Assembly (NCBI GenBank): GCA_900556195.1
Contig: USOJ01000064.1
Location: 1 to 6,416, forward strand
Origin: an uncultured Eubacteriales bacterium
Lineage (GTDB): Bacteria; Bacillota; Clostridia; Christensenellales; Borkfalkiaceae
Direction: 5' to 3'
DNA: 6,416 nt
A model generated the notes under the pieces. It saw nothing but the letters and a program-made list of their open reading frames with translations. It did no database searches and had not been told where the DNA came from. Of this stretch, positions 1-6,005 are shown one piece after another. Within the stretch, counting starts at the first letter, position 1. The number at the start of each line of letters is the position of its first letter. A program made the translations under genes and the position numbers.

Positions 1-26
1 TTTTTATTTTCAGGATAATACGCGAA

Positions 27-66
27 CGCCCGACGGGGAAAATCTTCCCCGTCGGGCGCGTTTTTT
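27..66 (+). terminator. Intrinsic terminator left of sigE, best oriented for the + strand
   Basis: A perfect 14-bp stem (27-40 pairing with 45-58) encloses a 4-base loop and is followed on the + strand by CG and six T (61-66), a textbook intrinsic terminator. In this direction it would end a + strand gene lying left of the window; TAA at 16-18 could be that gene's stop, but too little is visible to say. Read on the minus strand, the hairpin lies about 20 nt after the sigE stop codon, but the bases after it (TTCGCG) are a poor U-tract, so it may stop spoIIG transcription only partly. Confidence 0.85.
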
Positions 67-77
67 ATGCGCAGGTT

Positions 78-779
78 TTAGCCCAATCGCTTAAATTCTT
101 TGCGGAGTTTATAGACGATTTTCTTCTCTAATCTCGATATGTAACTCTGCGAAATTCCGAGAACGTCGGCGACTTCTTTTTGCGTGAGTTCTTCTTCTCC
201 CTTAAGCCCGAAACGCAAATCCATTATCTGCCTCTCTCGCGGAGATAACCGCTCTATAGCCTCTCTTAAGGTTCTCGCTTCGTCGGCGTTTTCCATATCT
301 TTATAAACCACGTCGCTGTCCGTGCCGAGTACGTCGGACAAGAGAAGTTCGTTGCCTTCCCAATCGACGTTCAAAGGCTCGTCGAGAGATATTTCGCCCT
401 TTATTCTCGTAACCTTTCTTAAATACATCAAGATTTCGTTTTCGATGCAACGCGAAGCGTAAGTCGCGAGTTTTATGTTCTTGTCGGCGTTGAAAGTATT
501 TATCGCCTTTATAAGACCTATCGTTCCGACGGATATAAGGTCGTCCAACTCCACTCCCGTATTGTCGAATTTTCGAGCGACGTACACTACGAGCCGTAAA
601 TTATGTTCGATAAGGTCTTGCCTGACCTTTTCTTCGCCGCGGCAAAGCAGGGAAATTTTCTCTTGTTCTTCGTCGGGAGAATAGGGGGAAGGAAGCGCGT
701 CCGCGCCCGTTACGTAGTTGACGTAATTGCCGTTTACGCAGAATAATTTTTTGAGAATCGCTTTAATTTTACTTAACAT
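78..779 (-). CDS. sigE: Sporulation sigma factor SigmaE precursor (pro-SigE)
   Basis: This is the early mother-cell RNA polymerase sigma factor of sporulation, made as an inactive membrane-associated precursor and activated by SpoIIGA. The 233 residues compare with 239 in Bacillus subtilis. Region 2 carries [12 protein letters not shown] (60-71), [13 protein letters not shown] (80-92) and [18 protein letters not shown] (104-121). The family-typical [22 protein letters not shown] (133-154) follows. Region 4 has the helix-turn-helix [21 protein letters not shown] (199-219). The basic and hydrophobic N-terminus (1-21) is the pro-sequence; by alignment to YYIGGSEALP of B. subtilis, cleavage is inferred before Y22 in [10 protein letters not shown]. 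The gene follows spoIIGA by 8 nt. Its ribosome binding site AGGTG (789-785) overlaps the spoIIGA TAG stop, which suggests translational coupling. No sigG is seen before the downstream hairpin. Identification is very secure. Confidence 0.97.
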   Translation of the reverse strand: MLSKIKAILKKLFCVNGNYVNYVTGADALPSPYSPDEEQEKISLLCRGEEKVRQDLIEHNLRLVVYVARKFDNTGVELDDLISVGTIGLIKAINTFNADKNIKLATYASRCIENEILMYLRKVTRIKGEISLDEPLNVDWEGNELLLSDVLGTDSDVVYKDMENADEARTLREAIERLSPRERQIMDLRFGLKGEEELTQKEVADVLGISQSYISRLEKKIVYKLRKEFKRLG

Positions 780-784
780 ATTTT

Positions 785-790
785 CACCTA
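785..790 (-). promoter_or_regulatory. sigE ribosome binding site overlapping spoIIGA stop
   Basis: On the minus strand the sequence TAGGTG (790-785) contains the spoIIGA stop codon TAG and the Shine-Dalgarno core AGGTG. It lies 5 nt upstream of the sigE ATG (779-777). The overlap fixes the sigE start and implies that translation of substrate (pro-SigmaE) is coupled to that of its protease. Confidence 0.7.
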
Positions 791-1606
791 CGCCAAAATC
801 GGACTTAACAATAAATCGAATTCGTTTTGCGCCGTAAACGGCGAAGAACTCACACCCATCATTACGTTATATATTATATTCGGACGAGTTCCCGCATATA
901 TCACCATCCGATCGGGTTTATAAACTTTTATTTTCGTTTCGCCCGCCACGGTTTTAGCCGTTATATCGCCGACGTAAAACTTATTCATATCGGTATTGAA
1001 AAATTTACGCCTGAACGCTTCCGCAGAGCAGATGACTACGGGACAACCCGATTTTTTGTATCTGAGTCCGTTGCCGCTGTCTATAAAACCTTTAAGGTGA
1101 AAACTTTCGCCGCCGAAGCAGACGGAAACTTCCGCCGAAAAATTATAATTCGTTTTTCTGACGTATATTTTTCTGACGACCGCGTTTATCGAGTAATAAA
1201 GAACGATCGAGCAAAGCACGCAGAAACCCACCGGAAGTCTGCCGTCGCCGAAGCCCGTAAGGATATCGTATTTCGCCCCCAGAAGGAAAGAAAAAGCGAC
1301 GACCGCTCCGCCGAAAAGAAAGGTATATAAAATAAACAGACAATAACAAAAAACGTACTCCTTGAAATTACGGAATTTGCCGCTTATCGCCGAAATTATC
1401 ATTCCGACCGCTACTTTCGCCGCAAGTAAGACTCCCTTATTGACCGAAAGCACGGGGATAACGAATGCGGCAGCCGTTCCGACCGCGGCAGAGAGCAGCG
1501 CGAGTAAAAAATTCGGTTTTAATTTAAGCGTCTTTCTCGACAGAGATATAAGCAGATAATCTATCGCCATATTGTCGATTATGACGTATTCTACGTAAAC
1601 GACCAT
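788..1606 (-). CDS. spoIIGA: SpoIIGA, sporulation sigma-E factor processing peptidase
   Basis: This is a membrane-embedded aspartic protease of the asymmetric septum that removes the pro-sequence of SigmaE after a signal from the forespore (SpoIIR in the known pathway). At 272 residues it is shorter than the roughly 309 of B. subtilis. The N-terminal half is hydrophobic with about five or six membrane segments (about 5-22, 33-54, 58-75, 83-110, 126-144). The C-terminal protease domain contains [10 protein letters not shown] (172-181), in which D176 of the DSGN motif is the expected catalytic aspartate, followed by the typical KPDRMVI (230-236). The ATG at 1606 is the only possible start: the next in-frame codon triplets upstream run into a stop at 1627-1625 with no GTG or TTG. 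It has no convincing Shine-Dalgarno sequence. It is the first gene of the operon with sigE, which supports the assignment. Confidence 0.95.
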   Translation of the reverse strand: MVVYVEYVIIDNMAIDYLLISLSRKTLKLKPNFLLALLSAAVGTAAAFVIPVLSVNKGVLLAAKVAVGMIISAISGKFRNFKEYVFCYCLFILYTFLFGGAVVAFSFLLGAKYDILTGFGDGRLPVGFCVLCSIVLYYSINAVVRKIYVRKTNYNFSAEVSVCFGGESFHLKGFIDSGNGLRYKKSGCPVVICSAEAFRRKFFNTDMNKFYVGDITAKTVAGETKIKVYKPDRMVIYAGTRPNIIYNVMMGVSSSPFTAQNEFDLLLSPILA

Positions 1607-1612
1607 ACCACG

Positions 1613-1646
1613 ATTATAAAACTTTTACACGCCTGTTTTTTGACAA
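1613..1646 (-). promoter_or_regulatory. Predicted spoIIG promoter with 22-bp spacer
   Basis: On the minus strand, TTGTCA (1646-1641, one mismatch to TTGACA) and a perfect TATAAT (1618-1613) are separated by exactly 22 bases. The known SigA-dependent, Spo0A-activated spoIIG promoter of B. subtilis has the same abnormal 22-bp spacing, so the match is meaningful. TTGTCAAA (1646-1639) is also one mismatch from the Spo0A box core TGTCGAA. Nothing resembling a -35 lies at the normal 17-bp distance (it would be AAAAAA). The predicted transcription start, seven bases past the -10, is base 1606, the first base of the spoIIGA start codon. Confidence 0.65.
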
Positions 1647-1667
1647 GTTTAATCGTTTGATGCAACT

Positions 1668-1680
1668 TTTTGTCGCTAAA
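1668..1680 (+). promoter_or_regulatory. Possible second Spo0A-box-like site
   Basis: TTTTGTCGCTAAA on the + strand shares TTTTGTCG with the Spo0A box (core TGTCGAA) but differs at the last two core bases. It lies about 25 bp upstream of the spoIIG -35-like element, in the interval where B. subtilis spoIIG carries tandem Spo0A sites. It could equally affect the divergent gene at 1768. The assignment is tentative. Confidence 0.3.
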
Positions 1681-1704
1681 AACCGCCGAACCGAACGGAA
1701 AAAC

Positions 1705-1733
1705 TTGCATTACGCGGGATAGTTTGTTATAAT
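1705..1733 (+). promoter_or_regulatory. SigA-type promoter of the carbamoyltransferase-like gene
   Basis: TTGCAT (1705-1710) and TATAAT (1728-1733) are separated by 17 bases, and TGT directly before the -10 gives an extended -10 element. The predicted start is near 1740, leaving a leader of about 28 nt. A ribosome binding site AAGGAG (1757-1762) lies 5 nt before the ATG at 1768. The arrangement predicts vegetative expression, in contrast to the divergent spoIIG promoter about 60 bp away. Confidence 0.8.
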
Positions 1734-1767
1734 GATTATATCGAAAAAGTCGTTTTAAGGAGTTTTT

Positions 1768-2676
1768 ATGGATATAAATTACTATAAACCCTGTGGTACG
1801 CTTAACAAAAAACACTTGATTTCGCTCGAAAACTACACCGAGGAAGAAATTTACGAAATATTAAAAAGGGCGAACGACGTCGCCGAAAGATTGAACGCCG
1901 GCGAAAAACAGTCTTCGCTGAAAAACAAATACGTATATCTTATTACGAAAAGCGGATTTTCGCGTTCGAGAATAGCCTTCGAAACGGCGGTTACGAAATT
2001 ATCGGGTACGTTCACCGTTTCGTCGCTCCCCGGCGACAAAATAGATTCGGTTCTGACCGATTCGCTTTCTATGCAGGCGATAGAATATTACGGGGTCGAC
2101 GCCATCGTAGTAAGAACGGACATTACCGCCGACGCTGAAACACTCGAAAAACATATAGATTTGCCGATAATAAACGCGAATCCGAGAAGCGGACCGCTGG
2201 AAGCGTTATCCGCGCTTTCTACGGTATGGGAAAAGAAAGGCAGACTTTCGGGACTTAAAATCGCCACGATAGGCAACCCGTCGGTCTTTGCCGAAAATTA
2301 TCTTTACGCTTTCGTAAAGTGCGGCGCGGACGTTACTGTAATCTGCCCGAAGGAACTCTACCCCGACGAAAAAGTAAGAAATTATTGCGCTCAATACGGC
2401 GATTTAAGCGTAACGGACGATCTGACCGCGGGGCTTAAAGACGCCGACTGCGTATTCGTATCAGACGACGAAAGCATGAAAGAATACGCTTTGACTGCCG
2501 ACGTATTATCCGTAGCGAAACCGACGGCTTTGATTCTTCATTCGTTGCCTATATCCAAAGAAAATTCGCTTATAAGCGACGAAGTAGCGGCTTCGCCGAA
2601 CTTCGTCGCTCTGCGCCTTGCCGAAAATTTACAAAAAATTATTATGGCGGTTCTCGATTTACTCGTCGCCAAATAA
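1768..2676 (+). CDS. Carbamoyltransferase (OTC/ATC) superfamily protein with degenerate active site
   Basis: The 302 residues follow the ornithine/aspartate carbamoyltransferase fold from end to end, with a typical start KHLISLENYTEEEIYEIL (15-32). Ornithine transcarbamylase (OTC) landmarks can be aligned. The carbamoyl-phosphate motif STRTR is replaced by FSRSR (64-68), followed by IAFETAV. HPTQ is replaced by GPLE (142-145), losing the His and Gln. TDVWxSMG is replaced by VSDDESMK (231-238), keeping only SM. HCLP is HSLP (258-261), with the ornithine-contacting Cys changed to Ser. AENRLH is AENLQK (286-291), losing the Arg. GRLSGLKIATIGN (158-170) begins the second domain as in OTC. The SM pair and AEN favour OTC over ATC ancestry. 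The frame is intact and the promoter and ribosome binding site are good, so this is not an obvious pseudogene. Normal OTC activity seems unlikely; a different carbamoyl acceptor or a regulatory role is possible. Confidence 0.85.
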   Translation: MDINYYKPCGTLNKKHLISLENYTEEEIYEILKRANDVAERLNAGEKQSSLKNKYVYLITKSGFSRSRIAFETAVTKLSGTFTVSSLPGDKIDSVLTDSLSMQAIEYYGVDAIVVRTDITADAETLEKHIDLPIINANPRSGPLEALSALSTVWEKKGRLSGLKIATIGNPSVFAENYLYAFVKCGADVTVICPKELYPDEKVRNYCAQYGDLSVTDDLTAGLKDADCVFVSDDESMKEYALTADVLSVAKPTALILHSLPISKENSLISDEVAASPNFVALRLAENLQKIIMAVLDLLVAK

Positions 2677-2693
2677 TTTCGGTCGATACGTGA

Positions 2694-2739
2694 AAGCCCC
2701 GCTTAGCTGTAAATGCAGCAAAGCGGGGCTTGATTTTTT
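2694..2739 (+). terminator. Bidirectional terminator between convergent genes
   Basis: An 11-bp perfect stem (2694-2704 with 2721-2731) continues past one A-A mismatch into a 4-bp inner stem (2706-2709 with 2716-2719) with a 6-base loop. It is followed by GATTTTTT (2732-2739). It ends the carbamoyltransferase-like gene about 18 nt after its stop. The T-run reads as an A-tract for the opposite gene, whose stop codon is at 2744, so the same hairpin probably also acts, less efficiently, on the minus strand. Confidence 0.9.
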
Positions 2740-2743
2740 ACGT

Positions 2744-4426
2744 TTATTGCAGTTCTTCTACCGTATGGGCGATAAACGTGATATGATCGCCGACACGTTC
2801 GAGATTGGACACGAGGTTGATAAACACCGCGCTCGATTCCGGCGGACAACTTCCGTCGTTAAGGCGTTTTATATGTCCGTCGATAAGCGACCTTCTCATG
2901 CCGTCTACCATGTTTTCTTTTCTTTCGAGATCGTCGAAGCGCGTCTTGTCGAAGGTCTCGAAAATCACTATCGCTATCTTGTACATTTCGTCAAGCAAGC
3001 CGTACATCGACTTCAGATCTTCGAGTACGCTGTCGGAAAATTTAAGGTTCTTTTCTACGTAAGAGCGGGTATATTTTACGAAGTTGTCCGAAATTTCGGA
3101 AATACGCAACATATCCCCTATCGCATGGTACATTATAGAAATTTTCTGATCGTCGTGTACCGACACGTTTTCCCCCGAAACCTTTATAAGATAATCGGTA
3201 ATCTGTTTGGAAATAAGCGTTATGTCTTCGTTTTCGGCGTTTATATCTTCCGCAAAGGACGTATCGCGATTCATAAAGGCATCGAAAGATTTGCCCAAAA
3301 CTTCCATACACTTATCGCCCATGGCGATCGTTTCTTTCTGCAGTTGCGCTATCGCTACGGTCGGCGTACTTAAAATACGTTCGTCCATATACGTGATGTG
3401 CATTACTTCTTTCTGTTTTTTATCCCTTATCAATAATTCCGTTATCTTAACGATATATCTGGTAATCGGCAGAAAAATTAACGTGCAGATCGAATTGAAC
3501 GCCAGATGGAACAACGCGAGTTGCATACGGGCGGACATTTTCGCTTCGCCGAAGTCGATGAGCGGTATCCAGAAATCCTGCATAAAACCGCTCCATATGG
3601 CGAGTATTATAAGGAACAATACCGAACCGCAGAAGTTAAACAGAAAGTGAATAAGCGCGGCGCGTTTGGCGTTCATGGTCGCGCCCATGGAACTTATAAG
3701 CGCGGTTACGCAAGTACCTATATTAGTGCCGAGTACTATGTATAAAATGGCGTTGCCGCCGCTTCCGATCTGTATGCCTGCGGTAAGCATAGAGAGCAAA
3801 ATCGCGTTTACAGCCGTAGAAGACTGCATTACCGCAGTTATCAACGCGCCTATGAATAAAAGAACTATCGGCTCTAAAAACGCGGGATTGATTTTGGCTT
3901 TCAAAGCGTTTTGCAGAGCGGCGTTTTCTTTAAGCGCGCCGCTGCAAGCGGAGATGATAGTCAAGCCGAAAAAGACGAGTCCGAAGCCTGCCGCCGTCAG
4001 TCCCCAACTTTTTACTTTGCCGTTTTTGCACACCATCGCGACGAAAATCCCGACGAAAGCGAGTACCATAAAATAAATACCGATATTCGCCATACCTACG
4101 GCAAGAAGAATAGTAGTGACCGTCGTGCCGATATTCGCGCCCATTATGATAGCCGTTGCCTGCGCGAGCGTCATCATGCCCGCGTTGACGAAACCGATTA
4201 CCATAACCGTGGTCGCGCCGCTCGACTGCATGAGTATCGTCGCGCCTGCGCCTATACCGACGCCCGCCAACTTACTTTTGGAAGTTTTGTCGAAAAGTTT
4301 TCTTAAACCTTTATTCGCAACTCGTTGCAGGTTCTCGGACAGGAGTTTGAAGCCTATCAGAAACGCGCCGAGCGCGGCAAGCATATAGAAAATCAGTTCG
4401 TATTCCGCGTTTAAGGAGATTACCAT
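2744..4426 (-). CDS. Na/Pi cotransporter family (NptA-type) membrane protein with PhoU-like domain
   Basis: This 560-residue inner-membrane protein belongs to the sodium-dependent phosphate cotransporter family. The transport domain is an inverted duplication. Each half holds a QSS motif, QSSGATT (67-73) and QSSTAVN (201-207), followed by a glycine-rich segment, GANIGTT (96-102) and GTNIGT (233-238). About eight hydrophobic segments lie between residues 10 and 332. From about 340 the protein is soluble and helical and resembles PhoU, with AIGDMLRISEISDN (435-448) and NLERVGDHITFIA (541-553) as the paired ExxD-type signatures that bind metal in PhoU. The ribosome binding site AAAGGA (4439-4434) precedes the ATG at a normal distance. 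Phosphate is the family's usual substrate, but some members are poorly characterised, so the substrate is inferred. The gene stands alone and converges on the carbamoyltransferase-like gene. Confidence 0.93.
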   Translation of the reverse strand: MVISLNAEYELIFYMLAALGAFLIGFKLLSENLQRVANKGLRKLFDKTSKSKLAGVGIGAGATILMQSSGATTVMVIGFVNAGMMTLAQATAIIMGANIGTTVTTILLAVGMANIGIYFMVLAFVGIFVAMVCKNGKVKSWGLTAAGFGLVFFGLTIISACSGALKENAALQNALKAKINPAFLEPIVLLFIGALITAVMQSSTAVNAILLSMLTAGIQIGSGGNAILYIVLGTNIGTCVTALISSMGATMNAKRAALIHFLFNFCGSVLFLIILAIWSGFMQDFWIPLIDFGEAKMSARMQLALFHLAFNSICTLIFLPITRYIVKITELLIRDKKQKEVMHITYMDERILSTPTVAIAQLQKETIAMGDKCMEVLGKSFDAFMNRDTSFAEDINAENEDITLISKQITDYLIKVSGENVSVHDDQKISIMYHAIGDMLRISEISDNFVKYTRSYVEKNLKFSDSVLEDLKSMYGLLDEMYKIAIVIFETFDKTRFDDLERKENMVDGMRRSLIDGHIKRLNDGSCPPESSAVFINLVSNLERVGDHITFIAHTVEELQ

Positions 4427-4490
4427 TTAATATTCCTTTCCGAAATTATAAAGAATTGCGCTGAAATTACAAAAAAATGCACCATTTGTT

Positions 4491-4519
4491 ATTGTACCTC
4501 ATTTCACGCAAAATAGCAA
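4491..4519 (-). promoter_or_regulatory. SigA-type promoter of the Na/Pi cotransporter gene
   Basis: On the minus strand TTGCTA (4519-4514) and TACAAT (4496-4491) are separated by 17 bases. The predicted start near 4484 leaves a leader of about 58 nt before the ATG at 4426. A second TATAAT at 4450-4445 lacks a usable -35 and would place the start on the ribosome binding site, so this upstream pair is preferred. Confidence 0.65.
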
Positions 4520-4522
4520 CCG

Positions 4523-4570
4523 ATAAACGAGCGTTTTCGACATTTTTTACCGTCAAATTTGCTCGTTTAT
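4523..4570. repeat. 10-bp inverted repeat between divergent promoters
   Basis: ATAAACGAGC (4523-4532) and its exact complement GCTCGTTTAT (4561-4570) are separated by 28 bases. The pair lies just upstream of the transporter -35 and about 40 bp upstream of the tRNA -35. No T-run follows either arm, so it is not a terminator. Centre-to-centre spacing of 38 bp is compatible with two operator half-sites on one DNA face or with a cruciform. The spacer holds a perfect Spo0A box core, TGTCGAA, on the minus strand (4542-4536). Confidence 0.55.
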
Positions 4571-4610
4571 AAAAAATAGAAAGACAAGCGATTAAATTTG
4601 GCAAAAACGA

Positions 4611-4639
4611 TTGACAAAAAAGACAAAATGTTTTATGAT
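4611..4639 (+). promoter_or_regulatory. tRNA-Leu promoter
   Basis: A consensus -35 TTGACA (4611-4616) is spaced 17 bases from TATGAT (4634-4639, one mismatch to TATAAT). The predicted start, about 4646, leaves a short 5' leader of roughly 8 nt before the mature tRNA, as is usual for stable RNA genes. Confidence 0.85.
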
Positions 4640-4653
4640 TTACTACGTTGCAC

Positions 4654-4740
4654 GCGGGTATGGCGGAATTGGCAGACGCGTAAGATTCAGGTTCTTATGA
4701 CCGCAAGGACGTGCAGGTTCGACCCCTGTTACCCGCACCA
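4654..4740 (+). tRNA. tRNA-Leu, anticodon CAG
   Basis: This is a class II tRNA with all arms visible. The acceptor stem is GCGGGTA (4654-4660) paired with TACCCGC (4730-4736), followed by discriminator A and an encoded CCA (4738-4740). The D arm is GCG/CGC around a loop containing GG. The anticodon stem TAAGA/TCTTA (4681-4685 with 4693-4697) encloses the loop TTCAGGT, placing CAG at 4688-4690, which reads CUG leucine codons. The long variable arm (4698-4712) has a GCAA tetraloop. The T arm GCAGG/CCTGT (4713-4717 with 4725-4729) carries the TTCGACC loop. It appears to be a single-gene transcription unit between its own promoter and terminator. Confidence 0.97.
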
Positions 4741-4745
4741 GACGA

Positions 4746-4788
4746 CGAAAAAACGAACCCGAGAGAAAATCTTGAGTTCGTTTTTTCG
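4746..4788 (+). terminator. Terminator of tRNA-Leu
   Basis: An imperfect 19-bp hairpin (4746-4764 with 4770-4788) has one C-A mismatch and one G-T wobble. Its base is an A6/T6 pair (4748-4753 with 4781-4786), so the T-run is part of the stem. It begins 5 nt after the tRNA CCA end. The symmetric A/T base suggests it can work in both directions. Confidence 0.8.
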
Positions 4789-4797
4789 AATCGGATG

Positions 4798-4815
4798 CCG
4801 GGCAAGAATAATACG
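4798..4815 (+). repeat. Intergenic direct repeat, copy 1
   Basis: The 18-mer CCGGGCAAGAATAATACG lies between the tRNA terminator and the lipoprotein gene. It matches 6006-6023 at 17 of 18 positions in the same orientation. A shorter relative, CAGGATAATACG, occurs at 11-22. Its function is unknown; it does not make a convincing -35/-10 pair with the sequence around it. Confidence 0.6.
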
Positions 4816-4847
4816 AACCTTGCCAAAACGCCGGAAAGAGGTATACA

Positions 4848-5948
4848 ATGAAAATTAAAAAAACACTTATAGCCCTGCTTATAATTCTGACTTTCGCTTT
4901 CGGCGTGTTTACTCTGCCCGGTTGTTCGAGCAAAACGATCGTATCGTCCGCCAAAAAACACTCCGTATCGGTTTCTTCGACGGAGGAATGTATAATTTCG
5001 GTAGATAAAACCAAGGCGGAATTCGCCGAAACGGTTACCGTTACACTCGATCTTAAAACAACGGACAAATACGTCGAAAAAGTAACTTACAACGGAAAGG
5101 AAGCGAGTAAACGATCCGAAACCGTTTACGACTTTCTTATGGGCAACGACGACGTAACCGTCGCCGTCGAACTTAAAGAATATCAACAACTTCTTATTTC
5201 ACCGAACGGCTTCGCTACTTACCTTACCGGTAACCCTGATACATTGGCGAAAAACAACGGCGAAGTAACGCTCAACGTATCCTTGAACGGAAGTAATATG
5301 ACTATCCTTTATTGGGAAATAAAATCGACGAATCAGGCGGTAATCCCCGGCTCAAGTATAAAATCTAACGGTGACGCTGCCGACGACGGAGCGATTTCGG
5401 CGACAACCCGAACGGCGAGTACGAGTAACGTCATCACGGCGCTTCAGATTAACATCGACACCGATAAAATAGCAAGCGGAAAAACGTTCCTTCTTATATC
5501 TCTTAAAAACGGAAATACGTCGTCGCAAAAAGCAAATCTCGTAGTGCCGATTACCGTCGCCGAAGAAATCGTTACCGTTAAATGGAGCGAACGATTGATT
5601 TTCGACGTCTTGCCGCGCGACCTTCAACAATGTAAATTCAACGTATACGTAAACGATTTCGATTTCGTTCCGGGCAGCGACAACAAGGAAATTCAGAAAT
5701 TCGAACAGATTTCGGCGGACTCCGACGGCAAAGTTTCTATCAATATAGAATACGTTCCGGGTCGCAGATATTACGTGGCTTTCTGGGTTATAAACAAAGA
5801 CGGCAGCACCACTTGCTATAAACTTCTCGACACGGTCGGTTCGGGTTCGAGCAGTACGGGATATAACCAATTGAAAAACGCCATGCTTACGTTCATCTCC
5901 GACGGAGTAACGCTGAATTTAACCGTCACCGACGAAATAATTCATTAA
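4848..5948 (+). CDS. Predicted lipoprotein of unknown function with an InlB B-repeat-like domain
   Basis: The 366-residue product starts with a lipoprotein signal peptide: basic MKIKK, a hydrophobic core (6-22) and the lipobox LPGC with C26 as the lipidation site. Proline at -2 is unusual but tolerated. It should be anchored on the outer face of the cytoplasmic membrane. Residues about 38-110 resemble the divergent InlB B-repeat / bacterial repeat fold: FAETVTVTLDLKTTDKYVEKVTYNGKEA followed by DFLMGNDDVTVAVEL, the usual VTVNGK...MP..DVTV pattern. Residues 115-238 and 245-366 look like further beta-rich, Ig-like modules, with no catalytic motif seen. The ribosome binding site AAAGAGG (4835-4841) precedes the ATG by 6 nt. 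No clear promoter lies after the tRNA terminator, so partial read-through from the tRNA unit or an alternative sigma factor is possible. The role cannot be assigned; surface binding or adhesion is a guess. Confidence 0.85.
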   Translation: MKIKKTLIALLIILTFAFGVFTLPGCSSKTIVSSAKKHSVSVSSTEECIISVDKTKAEFAETVTVTLDLKTTDKYVEKVTYNGKEASKRSETVYDFLMGNDDVTVAVELKEYQQLLISPNGFATYLTGNPDTLAKNNGEVTLNVSLNGSNMTILYWEIKSTNQAVIPGSSIKSNGDAADDGAISATTRTASTSNVITALQINIDTDKIASGKTFLLISLKNGNTSSQKANLVVPITVAEEIVTVKWSERLIFDVLPRDLQQCKFNVYVNDFDFVPGSDNKEIQKFEQISADSDGKVSINIEYVPGRRYYVAFWVINKDGSTTCYKLLDTVGSGSSSTGYNQLKNAMLTFISDGVTLNLTVTDEIIH

Positions 5949-5959
5949 ACGAAAAACCG

Positions 5960-5999
5960 AATTTCCCCGTCCGAAAATTTTTCGGACGGGGGAATTTTT
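5960..5999 (+). terminator. Terminator of the lipoprotein gene
   Basis: A long stem (5960-5976 with 5980-5996, one T-G wobble and a 3-base loop) has a GC-rich middle, CCCCGTCCG/CGGACGGGG, and ends in TTTTTATTATA. It starts 12 nt after the stop codon. The arm sequence TTCCCCGTC is shared with the terminator at 27-58. Confidence 0.9.
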
Positions 6000-6005
6000 A
6001 TTATA

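Noticed and set aside
827..1330. A 167-codon + strand open frame opposite spoIIGA
   Set aside because: Its arginine-rich composition and lack of a ribosome binding site mark it as a shadow of spoIIGA.
2618..3373. A 251-codon open frame on the + strand overlapping the transporter gene
   Set aside because: It is antisense to a gene with clear family motifs, starts inside the carbamoyltransferase-like gene, and its arginine/histidine/tyrosine-rich sequence is typical of an antisense shadow.
4427..4490. Riboswitch or T-box in the transporter leader
   Set aside because: The leader is only about 58 nt, with no terminator hairpin or conserved riboswitch core visible.
4820..4849. TTGCCA-18-TACAAT as a promoter for the lipoprotein gene
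   Set aside because: The -10 would overlap the ATG and the start would lie inside the gene, downstream of its good ribosome binding site.
4643..5189. Minus-strand open frames across tRNA-Leu and the lipoprotein start
   Set aside because: They read through the tRNA and its terminator, with compositions unlike the neighbouring proteins; spurious.
5352..5870. A 172-codon minus-strand open frame inside the lipoprotein gene
   Set aside because: It is antisense to a gene with a signal peptide, ribosome binding site and terminator, and has no start signals of its own.
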